DNA of 9,510 nucleotides from Actinomycetota bacterium (lineage in GTDB: Bacteria > Actinomycetota > Thermoleophilia > Solirubrobacterales > Solirubrobacteraceae), in assembly GCA_019348435.1 (NCBI GenBank), contig JAHWJM010000072.1, forward strand, positions 1 through 9,510, read 5' to 3'. The position numbers were made by a program, and so were the translations under genes. Shown here piece by piece: positions 1-5,775 of the stretch (position 1 is its first letter; each line of letters opens with the position of its first letter). The notes beneath the pieces were generated by a model that did no database searches, was not told where the DNA came from, and worked only from the letters and a program-made list of their open reading frames with translations.

Positions 1-70
1 CGGGGAGCAGCGCGTGCTTGTCGGTGGCGATGGCGGCGTCGTCGCGCGCGTCTCCGGCGCCGGGGCTGAG
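1..70. other. left edge, no assignable gene
   Basis: Directly beyond the stop codon of the 107-residue minus-strand ORF (TAG at 71-73), the same minus frame stays open to the window edge and reads roughly GAGDARDDAAIATDKHALLP. I see no start codon for it here and recognise no family. It may be the 5' part of a gene lying mostly outside the window, or plain intergenic sequence. Confidence 0.3.
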
Positions 71-394
71 CTATCGCCAGTTTGGCGCGGCGTCGACCGT
101 GGCGGCGAGCAGCAGTCGGAAGGCGGTATCGGCGAGGATCGTGACCTTGCCGAGCATGGCGCGTGCGATGGCGAAGTCGCACAGGGTGTCGTCGCGGTTG
201 TTGGAGCACCAGGCGCCGGGGCGGTAGTGCTTGCGGCAGTGCAGGCCCAGCCCGACCAGCAGGTTGAGCGGGGCCAGCAGCGGCACGAAGCGGCGAGTCG
301 CGAAGAACGCGGCGCCGTACAGCACCGGCAGGAGGTACAGGGCGCGGTACGGGCTGTTCAGGTCGCCCGTCGCCTGCACGGCCGCGGCGACCAC
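71..394 (-). CDS. small hypothetical membrane protein
   Basis: I do not recognise this 107-residue protein. It has one or two hydrophobic segments at about residues 17-52 (from RALYLLPVLYG to LLVGLGLH), split by an Arg pair. A polar stretch with Cys, His and Asp/Asn follows (CRKHYRPGAWCSNNRDDTLC, about residues 53-72), then an amphipathic C-terminus. Codons on this strand show the strong G/C third-position bias of the neighbouring genes, so it is probably coding. The start is uncertain: GTG at 394 has no visible Shine-Dalgarno, a second GTG lies five codons later, and the frame is open upstream all the way to the ZIP stop codon at 524. It lies downstream of the ZIP gene on the same strand. 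The LYLLPVLYGAAFF segment resembles membrane sensor regions of signalling proteins, so a truncated or composite gene is possible. Confidence 0.5.
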   Translation of the reverse strand: MVAAAVQATGDLNSPYRALYLLPVLYGAAFFATRRFVPLLAPLNLLVGLGLHCRKHYRPGAWCSNNRDDTLCDFAIARAMLGKVTILADTAFRLLLAATVDAAPNWR

Positions 395-511
395 GGGTGA
401 GCGCGCCGGGGTGGCCGGCGCGGCTGGCGCACGGGCGCAGTGCCGCTCGCGTGCGTCGCCGGCCGCACGCTGCGCACCGTGCGGCGCCGCTGACGCTCCG
501 CGACGTTGCCG

Positions 512-535
512 CTCGCCGGAGCCTCAGCCGGCGAG
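512..535 (-). terminator. hairpin over the ZIP gene stop codon
   Basis: A perfect 8-bp inverted repeat (CTCGCCGG at 512-519, CCGGCGAG at 528-535) encloses an 8-nt loop that contains the stop codon of the minus-strand ZIP gene. No U-run follows on the minus strand, so it is not a classical intrinsic terminator. It could slow or end transcription, or protect the mRNA 3' end. Long GC stems arise easily in such GC-rich DNA, so confidence is limited. Confidence 0.35.
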
Positions 536-1276
536 GATGAACGACAGGAAGAAGCCGGCCGCCGTCGCGAACGCGTTGAACGGGCGTCCGCGCTCGAAGG
601 CCTCGGGCATGAGCGTGTCGGCGAGCGAGGCGAGCACCGCGCCGCCGGCGAAGCCCAGCGCCACCGCGAGGACCTCGTCGCTCATCGGCTCTGCGAGTAC
701 GCGCCCGACGACGACCGCCGCCGCGAGGAGCAGCGCGCAGGCGAACCACGTGCCGACCACCGACCGCATGTGCTGGCCGCCGGCGCGCATCGCGACGGCG
801 CCCACGAGCGACTCGGGCAGGTTGGAGAAGAAGATCGCGACGAGCAGCGCCAGCGAGGCGTGCTCGACGAGCGAAACGCCGAGCGCGAGGTTCTCCGGCA
901 CGCCGTCGAGCGTGACCGCCGCCAGCAGCGCGAACCCGACGGTGCGCTGCGCGCCGCTTGCGTCGATCGCCGCAGCGGTCGCGGTGACCTCGCGCTGCTC
1001 GGGACCGGCCTTGCCGGTGAGCCGCCGGTCCAGCCATGTGTCGGCGGCGACGAATACCGCGGCGCCCGCCAACAACGCAAGACCCGAGCGCACCGCTCCG
1101 CCGAGCTCGTAGGCATCCTCGAAGAGCTCGAACGCGAGCGCCGAGATGAGCGCGCCGCTCGCGAAGGCCAGCAGCACGCCGGTGACCTCGCGCGGCGGAT
1201 CCCACAGCGCGCCGATGATCGCGCCGATGACGAGCGCGCTCGAGGCGGCGAGCCCGAAGAGGATGGCGGTGACCAC
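524..1276 (-). CDS. ZIP family metal transporter
   Basis: This is a 250-residue integral membrane protein of the ZIP family, which moves divalent metals such as zinc or iron into the cytoplasm. Hydrophobic segments are spread over its length (about 2-24, 33-50, 64-80, 113-135, 141-163, 170-192, 200-220, 232-248), with a charged loop at about 82-111 between the third and fourth. The TM4 signature is DGVPEN (residues 124-129) and the TM5 signature is SNLPES (151-156). In textbook ZIP proteins these positions read HNxPEG and HExPHE, so the histidine ligands are replaced here. Length is normal for bacterial ZIPs. The start is GTG at 1276, since no better in-frame start is seen upstream, and the Shine-Dalgarno is weak. 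It lies 55 bp downstream of the MpaB-like gene on the same strand and may share its transcript. Family is well supported; substrate is unknown. Confidence 0.85.
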   Translation of the reverse strand: MVTAILFGLAASSALVIGAIIGALWDPPREVTGVLLAFASGALISALAFELFEDAYELGGAVRSGLALLAGAAVFVAADTWLDRRLTGKAGPEQREVTATAAAIDASGAQRTVGFALLAAVTLDGVPENLALGVSLVEHASLALLVAIFFSNLPESLVGAVAMRAGGQHMRSVVGTWFACALLLAAAVVVGRVLAEPMSDEVLAVALGFAGGAVLASLADTLMPEAFERGRPFNAFATAAGFFLSFILAG

Positions 1277-1303
1277 GCGGCGGCTTCTGCCCCGTCTGCG
1301 CCT

Positions 1304-1317
1304 CCGGCGAACGCCGG
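1304..1317 (-). terminator. small hairpin between MpaB-like and ZIP genes
   Basis: A 5-bp GC stem (CCGGC and GCCGG) with a 4-nt loop lies in the 55-bp gap between the two minus-strand genes. It could be a weak attenuator or mRNA-processing element. No U-run follows, and chance formation is quite possible. Confidence 0.15.
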
Positions 1318-1331
1318 TTGCCGCGCGGCCC

Positions 1332-2129
1332 CTACACCCGCCCGCGCGACACGAAGCGCAACCGCTGCGGCGCGAGCGGCACGAGCACGCGCTTGGCGTA
1401 CTCCGCGCCGCCGCGCAGCATGAGCGCGCGCAACGGGTCCCACGACAGGTCGTACTGGCGGCGCAACTGCGCCGGCAAAAGCCCGACGGTGACGAAGTTC
1501 ACGACCTCGAGAATCGGCCGCCTGGTGAGCGGCACCGGCGGGCGCATGACGATCTGCAGGGCCAGCTCGCGCGCGGCGGGCGTCACCCACAGGTCGTCGC
1601 CGCTGATCATGTCGTGCATGTAGTCGTCGAACTCGGCGATGCCGGCCGGCATCTCGTGGTCCTCGAGGCCGAAGAGCCGGCCGATGACGCGATAGTCGTG
1701 CCAGTACGCGTCGCGCTCGGCCTCAGACAGCGAGGCGACGTAGCTCTCGTAGAAGACGAGCGCGGAGTCGACGAGCGTCGCGAGCACCCAGAGCAGCAGC
1801 TCTGGATCGTCGGCGGCGAACGCCGTCCCGGCGGGGAAGCGGCCTGCGGGGCCCTTGAGCTCGCCGCGGACCTTGCTGTGCATCGAGCGCACGTGGCGCG
1901 TGGCGCGATCGGCATCGGCGCGGGCGCCGAAGCCGATCGTGTTCATCACCTCCGCGGTGCGGCGCAGGCGCTCGTAGGGCTCGTCGAGCGCGCCGCTGTG
2001 CGCGAAGAAGCCCTCGAAGGCCACGGGGTGCGCGGCCTGCATGAGCAGCGCGCGCGGGCCGGAGATCGCAACCGCGAGCTCGCGGTGCACACGGCGCAGC
2101 ATCGAGGTGTCGTCGAAGTACGAGTCCAT
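1332..2129 (-). CDS. MpaB/DUF2236 family oxygenase-like protein
   Basis: This 265-residue soluble, helix-rich protein belongs to the oxygenase MpaB family (DUF2236). The family includes the fungal MpaB enzyme and the heme b rubber oxygenase Lcp. Visible family blocks are RRVHRELAVAISGPRALLMQ (residues 12-31), AHPVAFEGF (33-41), the Arg-x-x-Arg-Thr block (54-58), VRSMHSKVRG (80-89) and DPELLLWVLATLVDSAL (108-124). By family analogy, R54/R57/T58 and R81/H84 would correspond to heme-pocket residues of Lcp, with H84 as a candidate axial ligand; this mapping is my inference without an alignment. The WVL at 114-116 is WVH in the relatives I recall. The start ATG at 2129 has a GGAG about 9 nt upstream. 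Substrate is unknown. It is divergent from the precorrin-2 dehydrogenase gene and upstream of the ZIP gene. Confidence 0.85.
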   Translation of the reverse strand: MDSYFDDTSMLRRVHRELAVAISGPRALLMQAAHPVAFEGFFAHSGALDEPYERLRRTAEVMNTIGFGARADADRATRHVRSMHSKVRGELKGPAGRFPAGTAFAADDPELLLWVLATLVDSALVFYESYVASLSEAERDAYWHDYRVIGRLFGLEDHEMPAGIAEFDDYMHDMISGDDLWVTPAARELALQIVMRPPVPLTRRPILEVVNFVTVGLLPAQLRRQYDLSWDPLRALMLRGGAEYAKRVLVPLAPQRLRFVSRGRV

Positions 2130-2146
2130 TGATCAGCGCTCCGCAG

Positions 2147-2152
2147 ACGGTA
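2147..2152 (-). promoter_or_regulatory. possible -10 box of the MpaB-like gene
   Basis: On the minus strand the hexamer TACCGT fits the TANNNT form of an actinobacterial -10 box. It would give a 5' leader of about 10 nt before the ATG at 2129, leaving the GGAG Shine-Dalgarno at or near the transcript's 5' end. No convincing -35 box is visible. Confidence 0.25.
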
Positions 2153-2179
2153 GACGGACTGCGAGCCCATACGGCGCAT

Positions 2180-2185
2180 TACCCT
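2180..2185 (+). promoter_or_regulatory. -10 box for a leaderless precorrin-2 dehydrogenase transcript
   Basis: TACCCT fits TANNNT and lies exactly 7 nt before the ATG at 2193, which places the expected transcription start at or next to the start codon. There is no good Shine-Dalgarno. Leaderless mRNAs with this spacing are well known in actinobacteria. The -35 region (around 2156-2161, GGACTG) is weak. Confidence 0.45.
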
Positions 2186-2192
2186 TGGACGG

Positions 2193-2933
2193 ATGCCAGC
2201 ACAGGCCTATGCCGGAAAGGACTGCGTCTGCCAGTTGCGCAAGGGCATCTGCGACCAGTCCTGCGTCCAGGGGATGCTCGACACCCCCTTCTACATCGCC
2301 TGCCTGAAGCTCTCCGGCCGGCGCTGCGTCGTCGTCGGCGGCGGCGAGGTCGGCCTCGAGAAGACCGAGGGCCTGCTCGCCTGCGACGCCGAGGTGACCC
2401 TGATCGCGCCCGACGCGGTCGACGAGCTGCGCGCGCTCGGCGCCGAGGGCTCGATCGCGTGGGAGCAGCGCGAGTACGCCGGCGCGGAGGACCTCGAGGG
2501 CGTCTTCATGGTCATCGCCTGCACGGACGACACGGACATCAACATCCGCGTCTTCGACGATGCCGAGCGGCGGGCGATGCTCGTGAACATCGTCGACGTT
2601 CCGCCGCTGTGCAACTTCATCCTGCCGGCGATCGTGCGCACCGGCCCGCTGGCGATCGCGATCTCCACGGCGGGCGCGTCGCCGGCGCTGGCCAAGCGCA
2701 TGAAGGCCGAGGTCTCCGAGCTCTTCGGCGAGGAGTACGCGCGCCTGGCGATCATGCTCAACGACGCGCGCGGCTGGGCGAAGGGCACGCTGCCGACCTA
2801 CCAGGATCTCAAGGCGTTCTTCGAGTCTATCGTCAACGGCGAGCCCGACCCGATCGAGCTGCTGCGCGCCGGCGACGAGCGCGCCGTGCTCGACCTCATC
2901 GCCGCCGCGCAGCGCACGCACGCCCCGGCCTGA
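2193..2933 (+). CDS. precorrin-2 dehydrogenase / sirohydrochlorin ferrochelatase-like
   Basis: This 246-residue protein is of the Met8/SirC/CysG-N type. It oxidises precorrin-2 to sirohydrochlorin with NAD+, and in some members also inserts Fe2+ to make siroheme for sulfite or nitrite reductases. The Rossmann core begins near residue 31 (TPFYIACLKL), with the dinucleotide loop GGGEVG at 49-54. The ACTDD block at 109-113 carries the Asp expected at the active site (equivalent to CysG Asp104, by family analogy). The STAGASPALAK block and the helical C-terminal domain follow. Unusual is a short N-terminal extension (residues 1-28) with Cys11, Cys13, Cys20 and Cys24. The ATG at 2193 is preferred because a -10-like box sits 7 nt upstream; the alternative start, ATG at 2274, would remove the cysteines. 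The gene stands alone, divergent from the oxygenase and convergent with the PRC-YihY gene. The methyltransferase that makes precorrin-2 is encoded at 9003. Confidence 0.9.
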   Translation: MPAQAYAGKDCVCQLRKGICDQSCVQGMLDTPFYIACLKLSGRRCVVVGGGEVGLEKTEGLLACDAEVTLIAPDAVDELRALGAEGSIAWEQREYAGAEDLEGVFMVIACTDDTDINIRVFDDAERRAMLVNIVDVPPLCNFILPAIVRTGPLAIAISTAGASPALAKRMKAEVSELFGEEYARLAIMLNDARGWAKGTLPTYQDLKAFFESIVNGEPDPIELLRAGDERAVLDLIAAAQRTHAPA

Positions 2934-2941
2934 AGCGGCCG
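2926..2941. terminator. weak hairpin between convergent genes
   Basis: CGGCC (2926-2930) pairs with GGCCG (2937-2941) around a 6-nt loop that contains the stop codon of the precorrin-2 dehydrogenase. It lies in the 18-bp gap before the convergent gene ending at 2952, so it could act on both strands. The stem is only 5 bp and no U-run follows on either strand. Confidence 0.2.
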
Positions 2942-2951
2942 CGGCGCGCGC

Positions 2952-4298
2952 TCAGGAACGCGATCTGACGGGCAGGTAGGGCTCCTCGCTGGCGGGATGC
3001 CCGGCTGCCATGTGACGACCCCGCGCCCGCTCGGCGTTGAACTCCGCACCGAGCAGGATCGCCAGGTTCGTCAGCCAGAGCCAGACCATGAAGACGATCA
3101 CGCCGCCGAGTGCGCCGTAGGTCTCGTTGTAGGAGCCGAAGTTCGCCACGTAGAAGGCGAACGCCGCCGACACGACGATCCACAGGAACACGGCGATGGC
3201 GCCGCCCGGCAGGACCGACTTCAGCCCCGGCTGCTTGACGTTCGGGGAGACGTAGTACAGCACCGCGAACATGAACGACACGATCAGCACGAGGACCGGC
3301 CACTTCGCGATGTCCCAGACCGTGACGGCGCGCCCGCCGAGGCCGACGAGCTCGCCGACGCGCTCGGCGAGAGGGCCGGTGAGGACGACGGCGACCGCGG
3401 TGATCGCGAGCAGGACGAGCATGACGACGGTGAGGCCGAGTCGGAGGGGCAGCGTCTTCCAGATCGGGCGGCCCTCCTCGACGTCCCAGACGACGTTCGA
3501 CGCGCGAATGAACGCGCCGATGTAGCCTGAAGCCGCCCACAGAGCGCCGGCCAGAGCGAGGACGAGCAGCAGGCCGCCGCCGCCGCTGTTCTGCAGTCCC
3601 TGGAGCGCCGACGTCAGGATCTCCTGCGCGGGTCCAGGGGCGACCGTCCCGAGGTTGTCGATCATCGGCTGGATCGCCGAGCTGCCGATCAGGCCGAGGA
3701 CGGCCACGGCCGCCAGCAGCGCTGGAAAGATCGACAGCACGCCGTAGTAGGTCAGCGCTGCCGCCCAGTGGGTGAGGTTGTCGTCGGAGAACTCCTTGGC
3801 CGTGCGCTTGAGCGCCGAACCCGCGCCCGCCTGCTGGGCACCGGAACGCGGTGCCGGCGAGGTGCCGCGCGCGCCGTTGGCGGGCTTGTGCTCGTGCTCA
3901 TCCGCCGTGTGCTCGCGTGCGGCGGTTGGAGATGCGTCGCTGCTGTTGCCGGTGCGGTGCTCGGTGCCGGCTGCGCCCGCGCCCGGATCGATCCCGTAGT
4001 GGCGGTACAGCGCATCGATCTGCTGCTCGGAGGGATCGGCGTCGTCGTCGAGCCGCGGTGCCTCCTCGACCACGCGCTTCTCGACTCGGGCGCGCACCGC
4101 ATCGTCGGCTTCGCTGGCGCCGGTCAGCGGCACCAGCGTCATGGTGGACTTGATCCGGCCCATCTTGACCAGCGCCCATTCGGCCCGTCCGGTCTCCTCG
4201 ACGAGGAAGAGGTCCTCGATCTTCCCGATCTTCTCGCCGGAGCGATCGACCAGGGTTCGGCCTTCCCAATCTGGGGCGTACGGAGGCTGATCTGTCAT
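2952..4298 (-). CDS. PRC-barrel + YihY/BrkB membrane fusion protein
   Basis: This 448-residue protein has two recognisable domains. Residues about 10-104 form a PRC-barrel domain: RTLVDRSGEKIGKIEDLFL, then WALVKMG, VPLTGA and the typical closing helix IDALYRHYGI. Residues about 106-160 are a low-complexity linker rich in Ala, Gly, His, Glu and Ser. From residue 161 it is a YihY/virulence factor BrkB-type protein: LKRTAKEFSDDNLTHWAAAL, ALTYYGVLSIFPALLA, SGYIGAFIRASN, FGSYNETYGALGGV and LTNLAILLGAEFNAE, with about six membrane segments. YihY-family function is not established; the old label RNase BN is known to be wrong. PRC-barrels are small beta-barrels often involved in protein or RNA contacts near ribosomes or membranes. 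ATG at 4298 is the start, because an in-frame TAA lies 18 nt upstream; an AAGGA precedes it at a rather long 12 nt. The gene is divergent from ccmA. Confidence 0.88.
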   Translation of the reverse strand: MTDQPPYAPDWEGRTLVDRSGEKIGKIEDLFLVEETGRAEWALVKMGRIKSTMTLVPLTGASEADDAVRARVEKRVVEEAPRLDDDADPSEQQIDALYRHYGIDPGAGAAGTEHRTGNSSDASPTAAREHTADEHEHKPANGARGTSPAPRSGAQQAGAGSALKRTAKEFSDDNLTHWAAALTYYGVLSIFPALLAAVAVLGLIGSSAIQPMIDNLGTVAPGPAQEILTSALQGLQNSGGGGLLLVLALAGALWAASGYIGAFIRASNVVWDVEEGRPIWKTLPLRLGLTVVMLVLLAITAVAVVLTGPLAERVGELVGLGGRAVTVWDIAKWPVLVLIVSFMFAVLYYVSPNVKQPGLKSVLPGGAIAVFLWIVVSAAFAFYVANFGSYNETYGALGGVIVFMVWLWLTNLAILLGAEFNAERARGRHMAAGHPASEEPYLPVRSRS

Positions 4299-4380
4299 GT
4301 GATCACCATGTCCTTAGGAGCGTTGGCAACCGCGCTGTACCGCCGCACGCACGCGCCGAAACGGATTTCGCCCACGAATG

Positions 4381-4392
4381 CGCGAATTCGCG
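4381..4392. promoter_or_regulatory. perfect 12-bp palindrome, candidate operator
   Basis: CGCGAATTCGCG is a perfect palindrome with an AATT core in otherwise GC-rich DNA. It ends 6 nt before the -10-like box of ccmA, so it would lie in the -35/-10 spacer, where a dimeric repressor could block transcription. No regulator is identified; the operator role is inference from position and symmetry. Confidence 0.35.
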
Positions 4393-4398
4393 GTCGCG

Positions 4399-4404
4399 TA
4401 GCGT
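4399..4404 (+). promoter_or_regulatory. -10 box for a leaderless ccmA transcript
   Basis: TAGCGT fits TANNNT and lies exactly 7 nt before the GTG start at 4412, the same geometry as at the precorrin-2 dehydrogenase gene. There is no Shine-Dalgarno before the GTG, which fits a leaderless mRNA. No clear -35 box is seen. Confidence 0.45.
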
Positions 4405-4411
4405 TGCCACG

Positions 4412-5101
4412 GTGCGCGACGCAGACCCAGCGGTGCAACTGCGCGGCGCCGGCCGCCGCTACGGCGAGCGCGCGGCGCTGCGCGACGTCACGCTCGAGCT
4501 CGAGGCCGGCCGCACGCTCGTCGTCTTCGGGCCCAACGGCGCGGGCAAGACGACGCTGCTGCGGATGCTCGCCACGCTGCTGCGCCCGCACGCCGGCGAG
4601 GTCCGCGTGCTCGGCCGCCCGCTGCCCGACGACGGCTACGCCGTGCGCGGCCGGATCGGCTTCCTCAGCCACGAAGCGCTGCTGTACCGCGAGCTCAGCG
4701 GGCGCGAGAACCTGCGCTTCTACGCGCGCCTGCACCGCGTCGCGCCCGCGCGCGTCGACGCCGTGCTCGAGGCCGTAGGGATGACCGGCCGCGGCGACGA
4801 CCCCGTTGCCGAGCTGTCGCGCGGGATGATCCAGCGCCTGGCGATCGCGCGCGCGGTCCTGCACGAACCCGACCTGCTGCTGCTCGACGAGCCGCTGGCG
4901 AACCTCGACCCCGCGGCGGCGGCGCAGGTCGCGCCGCTGATCGGCCCCGACAGCGGCGCGACGCGCGTCGTAACGAGCCACGATCCCGCCGGCGGGCTGC
5001 AGGGCGCCGACCTCGCGCTCGGGCTGAAGGCGGCTCGGGTCGCCTTCCTCGCGCCCACCGCTGAGATCGGCCCCGCGCAGATCGGCGAGCTGTACCGATG
5101 A
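4412..5101 (+). CDS. ccmA: heme exporter ATP-binding protein CcmA
   Basis: This 229-residue ABC ATPase is the energy subunit of the CcmABCD complex, which handles heme for cytochrome c maturation at the membrane; ATP hydrolysis releases holo-CcmE. Visible motifs are Walker A GPNGAGKTT (residues 40-48), the signature LSRGMIQR (135-142, with the GMxQR form seen in CcmA-like ATPases), Walker B LLLLDEP (155-161), the D-loop NLD (164-166) and the switch His in VTSHDP (H190). The Q-loop region reads FLSHEALLYREL (84-95) with His-Glu where Gln is usual. Length is normal. The GTG start at 4412 matches the protein start expected from the family and has the -10-like box 7 nt upstream. Its stop overlaps the ccmB start as ATGA (4 bp). 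The assignment as CcmA rather than a generic ABC ATPase rests on the ccmBCD neighbours. Confidence 0.92.
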   Translation: MRDADPAVQLRGAGRRYGERAALRDVTLELEAGRTLVVFGPNGAGKTTLLRMLATLLRPHAGEVRVLGRPLPDDGYAVRGRIGFLSHEALLYRELSGRENLRFYARLHRVAPARVDAVLEAVGMTGRGDDPVAELSRGMIQRLAIARAVLHEPDLLLLDEPLANLDPAAAAQVAPLIGPDSGATRVVTSHDPAGGLQGADLALGLKAARVAFLAPTAEIGPAQIGELYR

Positions 5102-5772
5102 GGTCGACGGTCGCCACGCTGCTGGCCAAGGAGCTCACGCTCGAGTGGCGCACCCGGGAGTCGGTGCCCGCGATGGTGCTCTTCAGCATCGCGACATACG
5201 TCGTCTTTCACTTCGGCCTGGACCGCGATCGCGTGACCGGCGACCTCGCCTCCGGCGTGCTCGTCGTGACGCTGCTGTTCGCCGCGATCCTCGGCATCAA
5301 CCGCCTGTTCGTCGCCGAGCACGAGCAGGGCGGCTTCGACGGCTTCCTGCTCGCGCCGGTCGACCGCACGGCGATGCTCGTCGCGAAGGCGGTGGCGCTG
5401 TTCTGCTTTCTGTGCATCGTCGAGGTCTTCGCGCTGCCGGCCTTCGCCCTGCTGCTGCTGGGCCCGCCGCTGACGCAGGCACTGCCGGCGCTCGTGCTCG
5501 TGCTCCTGCTCGCCAACGCCGGGATCGCCGTGATCGGGACGCTCGTGGCGGGACTCGCGATCCAGACGCGCGCGCGCGACCTCATCGTCCCGCTGCTCGC
5601 GCTGCCGCTGCTCGTGCCGGTCGTGCTCGCCGCCGCGCGCAGCGCCACGCCGCTGCTGCAGGACGGCGGCGCGGGCGCGCTGCCGGGCAACTGGATGGCC
5701 ATGCTGGCCATCTATGATCTGTTGTTCGCGCTGATCGCCTTCGCGGTCTTCGACTTTCTGTTGGAGGACTGA
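5098..5772 (+). CDS. ccmB: heme exporter membrane protein CcmB
   Basis: This 224-residue protein is the membrane partner of CcmA in the heme-handling ABC complex. It has the CcmB layout: a short charged N-terminus with KELTLEWRTRE (residues 11-21), then about six hydrophobic segments (22-38, 49-68, 95-120, 128-156, 160-180, 198-220). The family-typical loop NRLFVAEHEQGGFDGFLLAP lies between the second and third segments and GNWM precedes the last. Length matches the family. ATG at 5098 overlaps the ccmA stop by 4 bp, indicating translational coupling. The last codons contain the GGAGG that serves the next gene, ccmC. Confidence 0.92.
   Translation: MRSTVATLLAKELTLEWRTRESVPAMVLFSIATYVVFHFGLDRDRVTGDLASGVLVVTLLFAAILGINRLFVAEHEQGGFDGFLLAPVDRTAMLVAKAVALFCFLCIVEVFALPAFALLLLGPPLTQALPALVLVLLLANAGIAVIGTLVAGLAIQTRARDLIVPLLALPLLVPVVLAAARSATPLLQDGGAGALPGNWMAMLAIYDLLFALIAFAVFDFLLED
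5763..5767 (+). promoter_or_regulatory. Shine-Dalgarno of ccmC, supports an ATC start
   Basis: GGAGG within the last codons of ccmB lies 8 nt before the ATC at 5776, an ideal spacing. No ATG, GTG or TTG is in frame between the ccmB stop and GTG 5824, which is 56 nt from this site. Confidence 0.6.
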
Positions 5773-5775
5773 GCA

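Larger units (their letters stand above)
4299..4411. promoter_or_regulatory. divergent promoter region, PRC-YihY / ccm-hem run
   Basis: This 113-bp intergenic region must drive the PRC-YihY gene leftward and the ccm-hem run rightward. It is less GC-rich in patches than its flanks and holds the palindrome at 4381-4392 and the -10-like box at 4399-4404. The 7-mer AGCGTTG occurs twice in direct orientation (4319-4325 and 4400-4406), near each end of the region. Confidence 0.6.

Noticed and set aside
395..523. Possible small gene or promoter in the 129-bp gap left of the ZIP gene
   Set aside because: No start with a ribosome site and no TANNNT-type box was seen on the minus strand; only the hairpin at 512-535 stands out.
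231..1112. Long plus-strand ORFs opposite the ZIP and MpaB-like genes (231-1112, 506-1423, 1146-2132)
   Set aside because: They are Arg/Ala/Ser-rich antisense shadows caused by high GC; the minus-strand readings carry clear family motifs.
4319..4406. Direct 7-mer AGCGTTG repeat in the divergent promoter region as a regulator site pair
   Set aside because: Seven bases with 74 bp between copies is too weak alone, and one copy overlaps the -10-like box. Kept only as a note.
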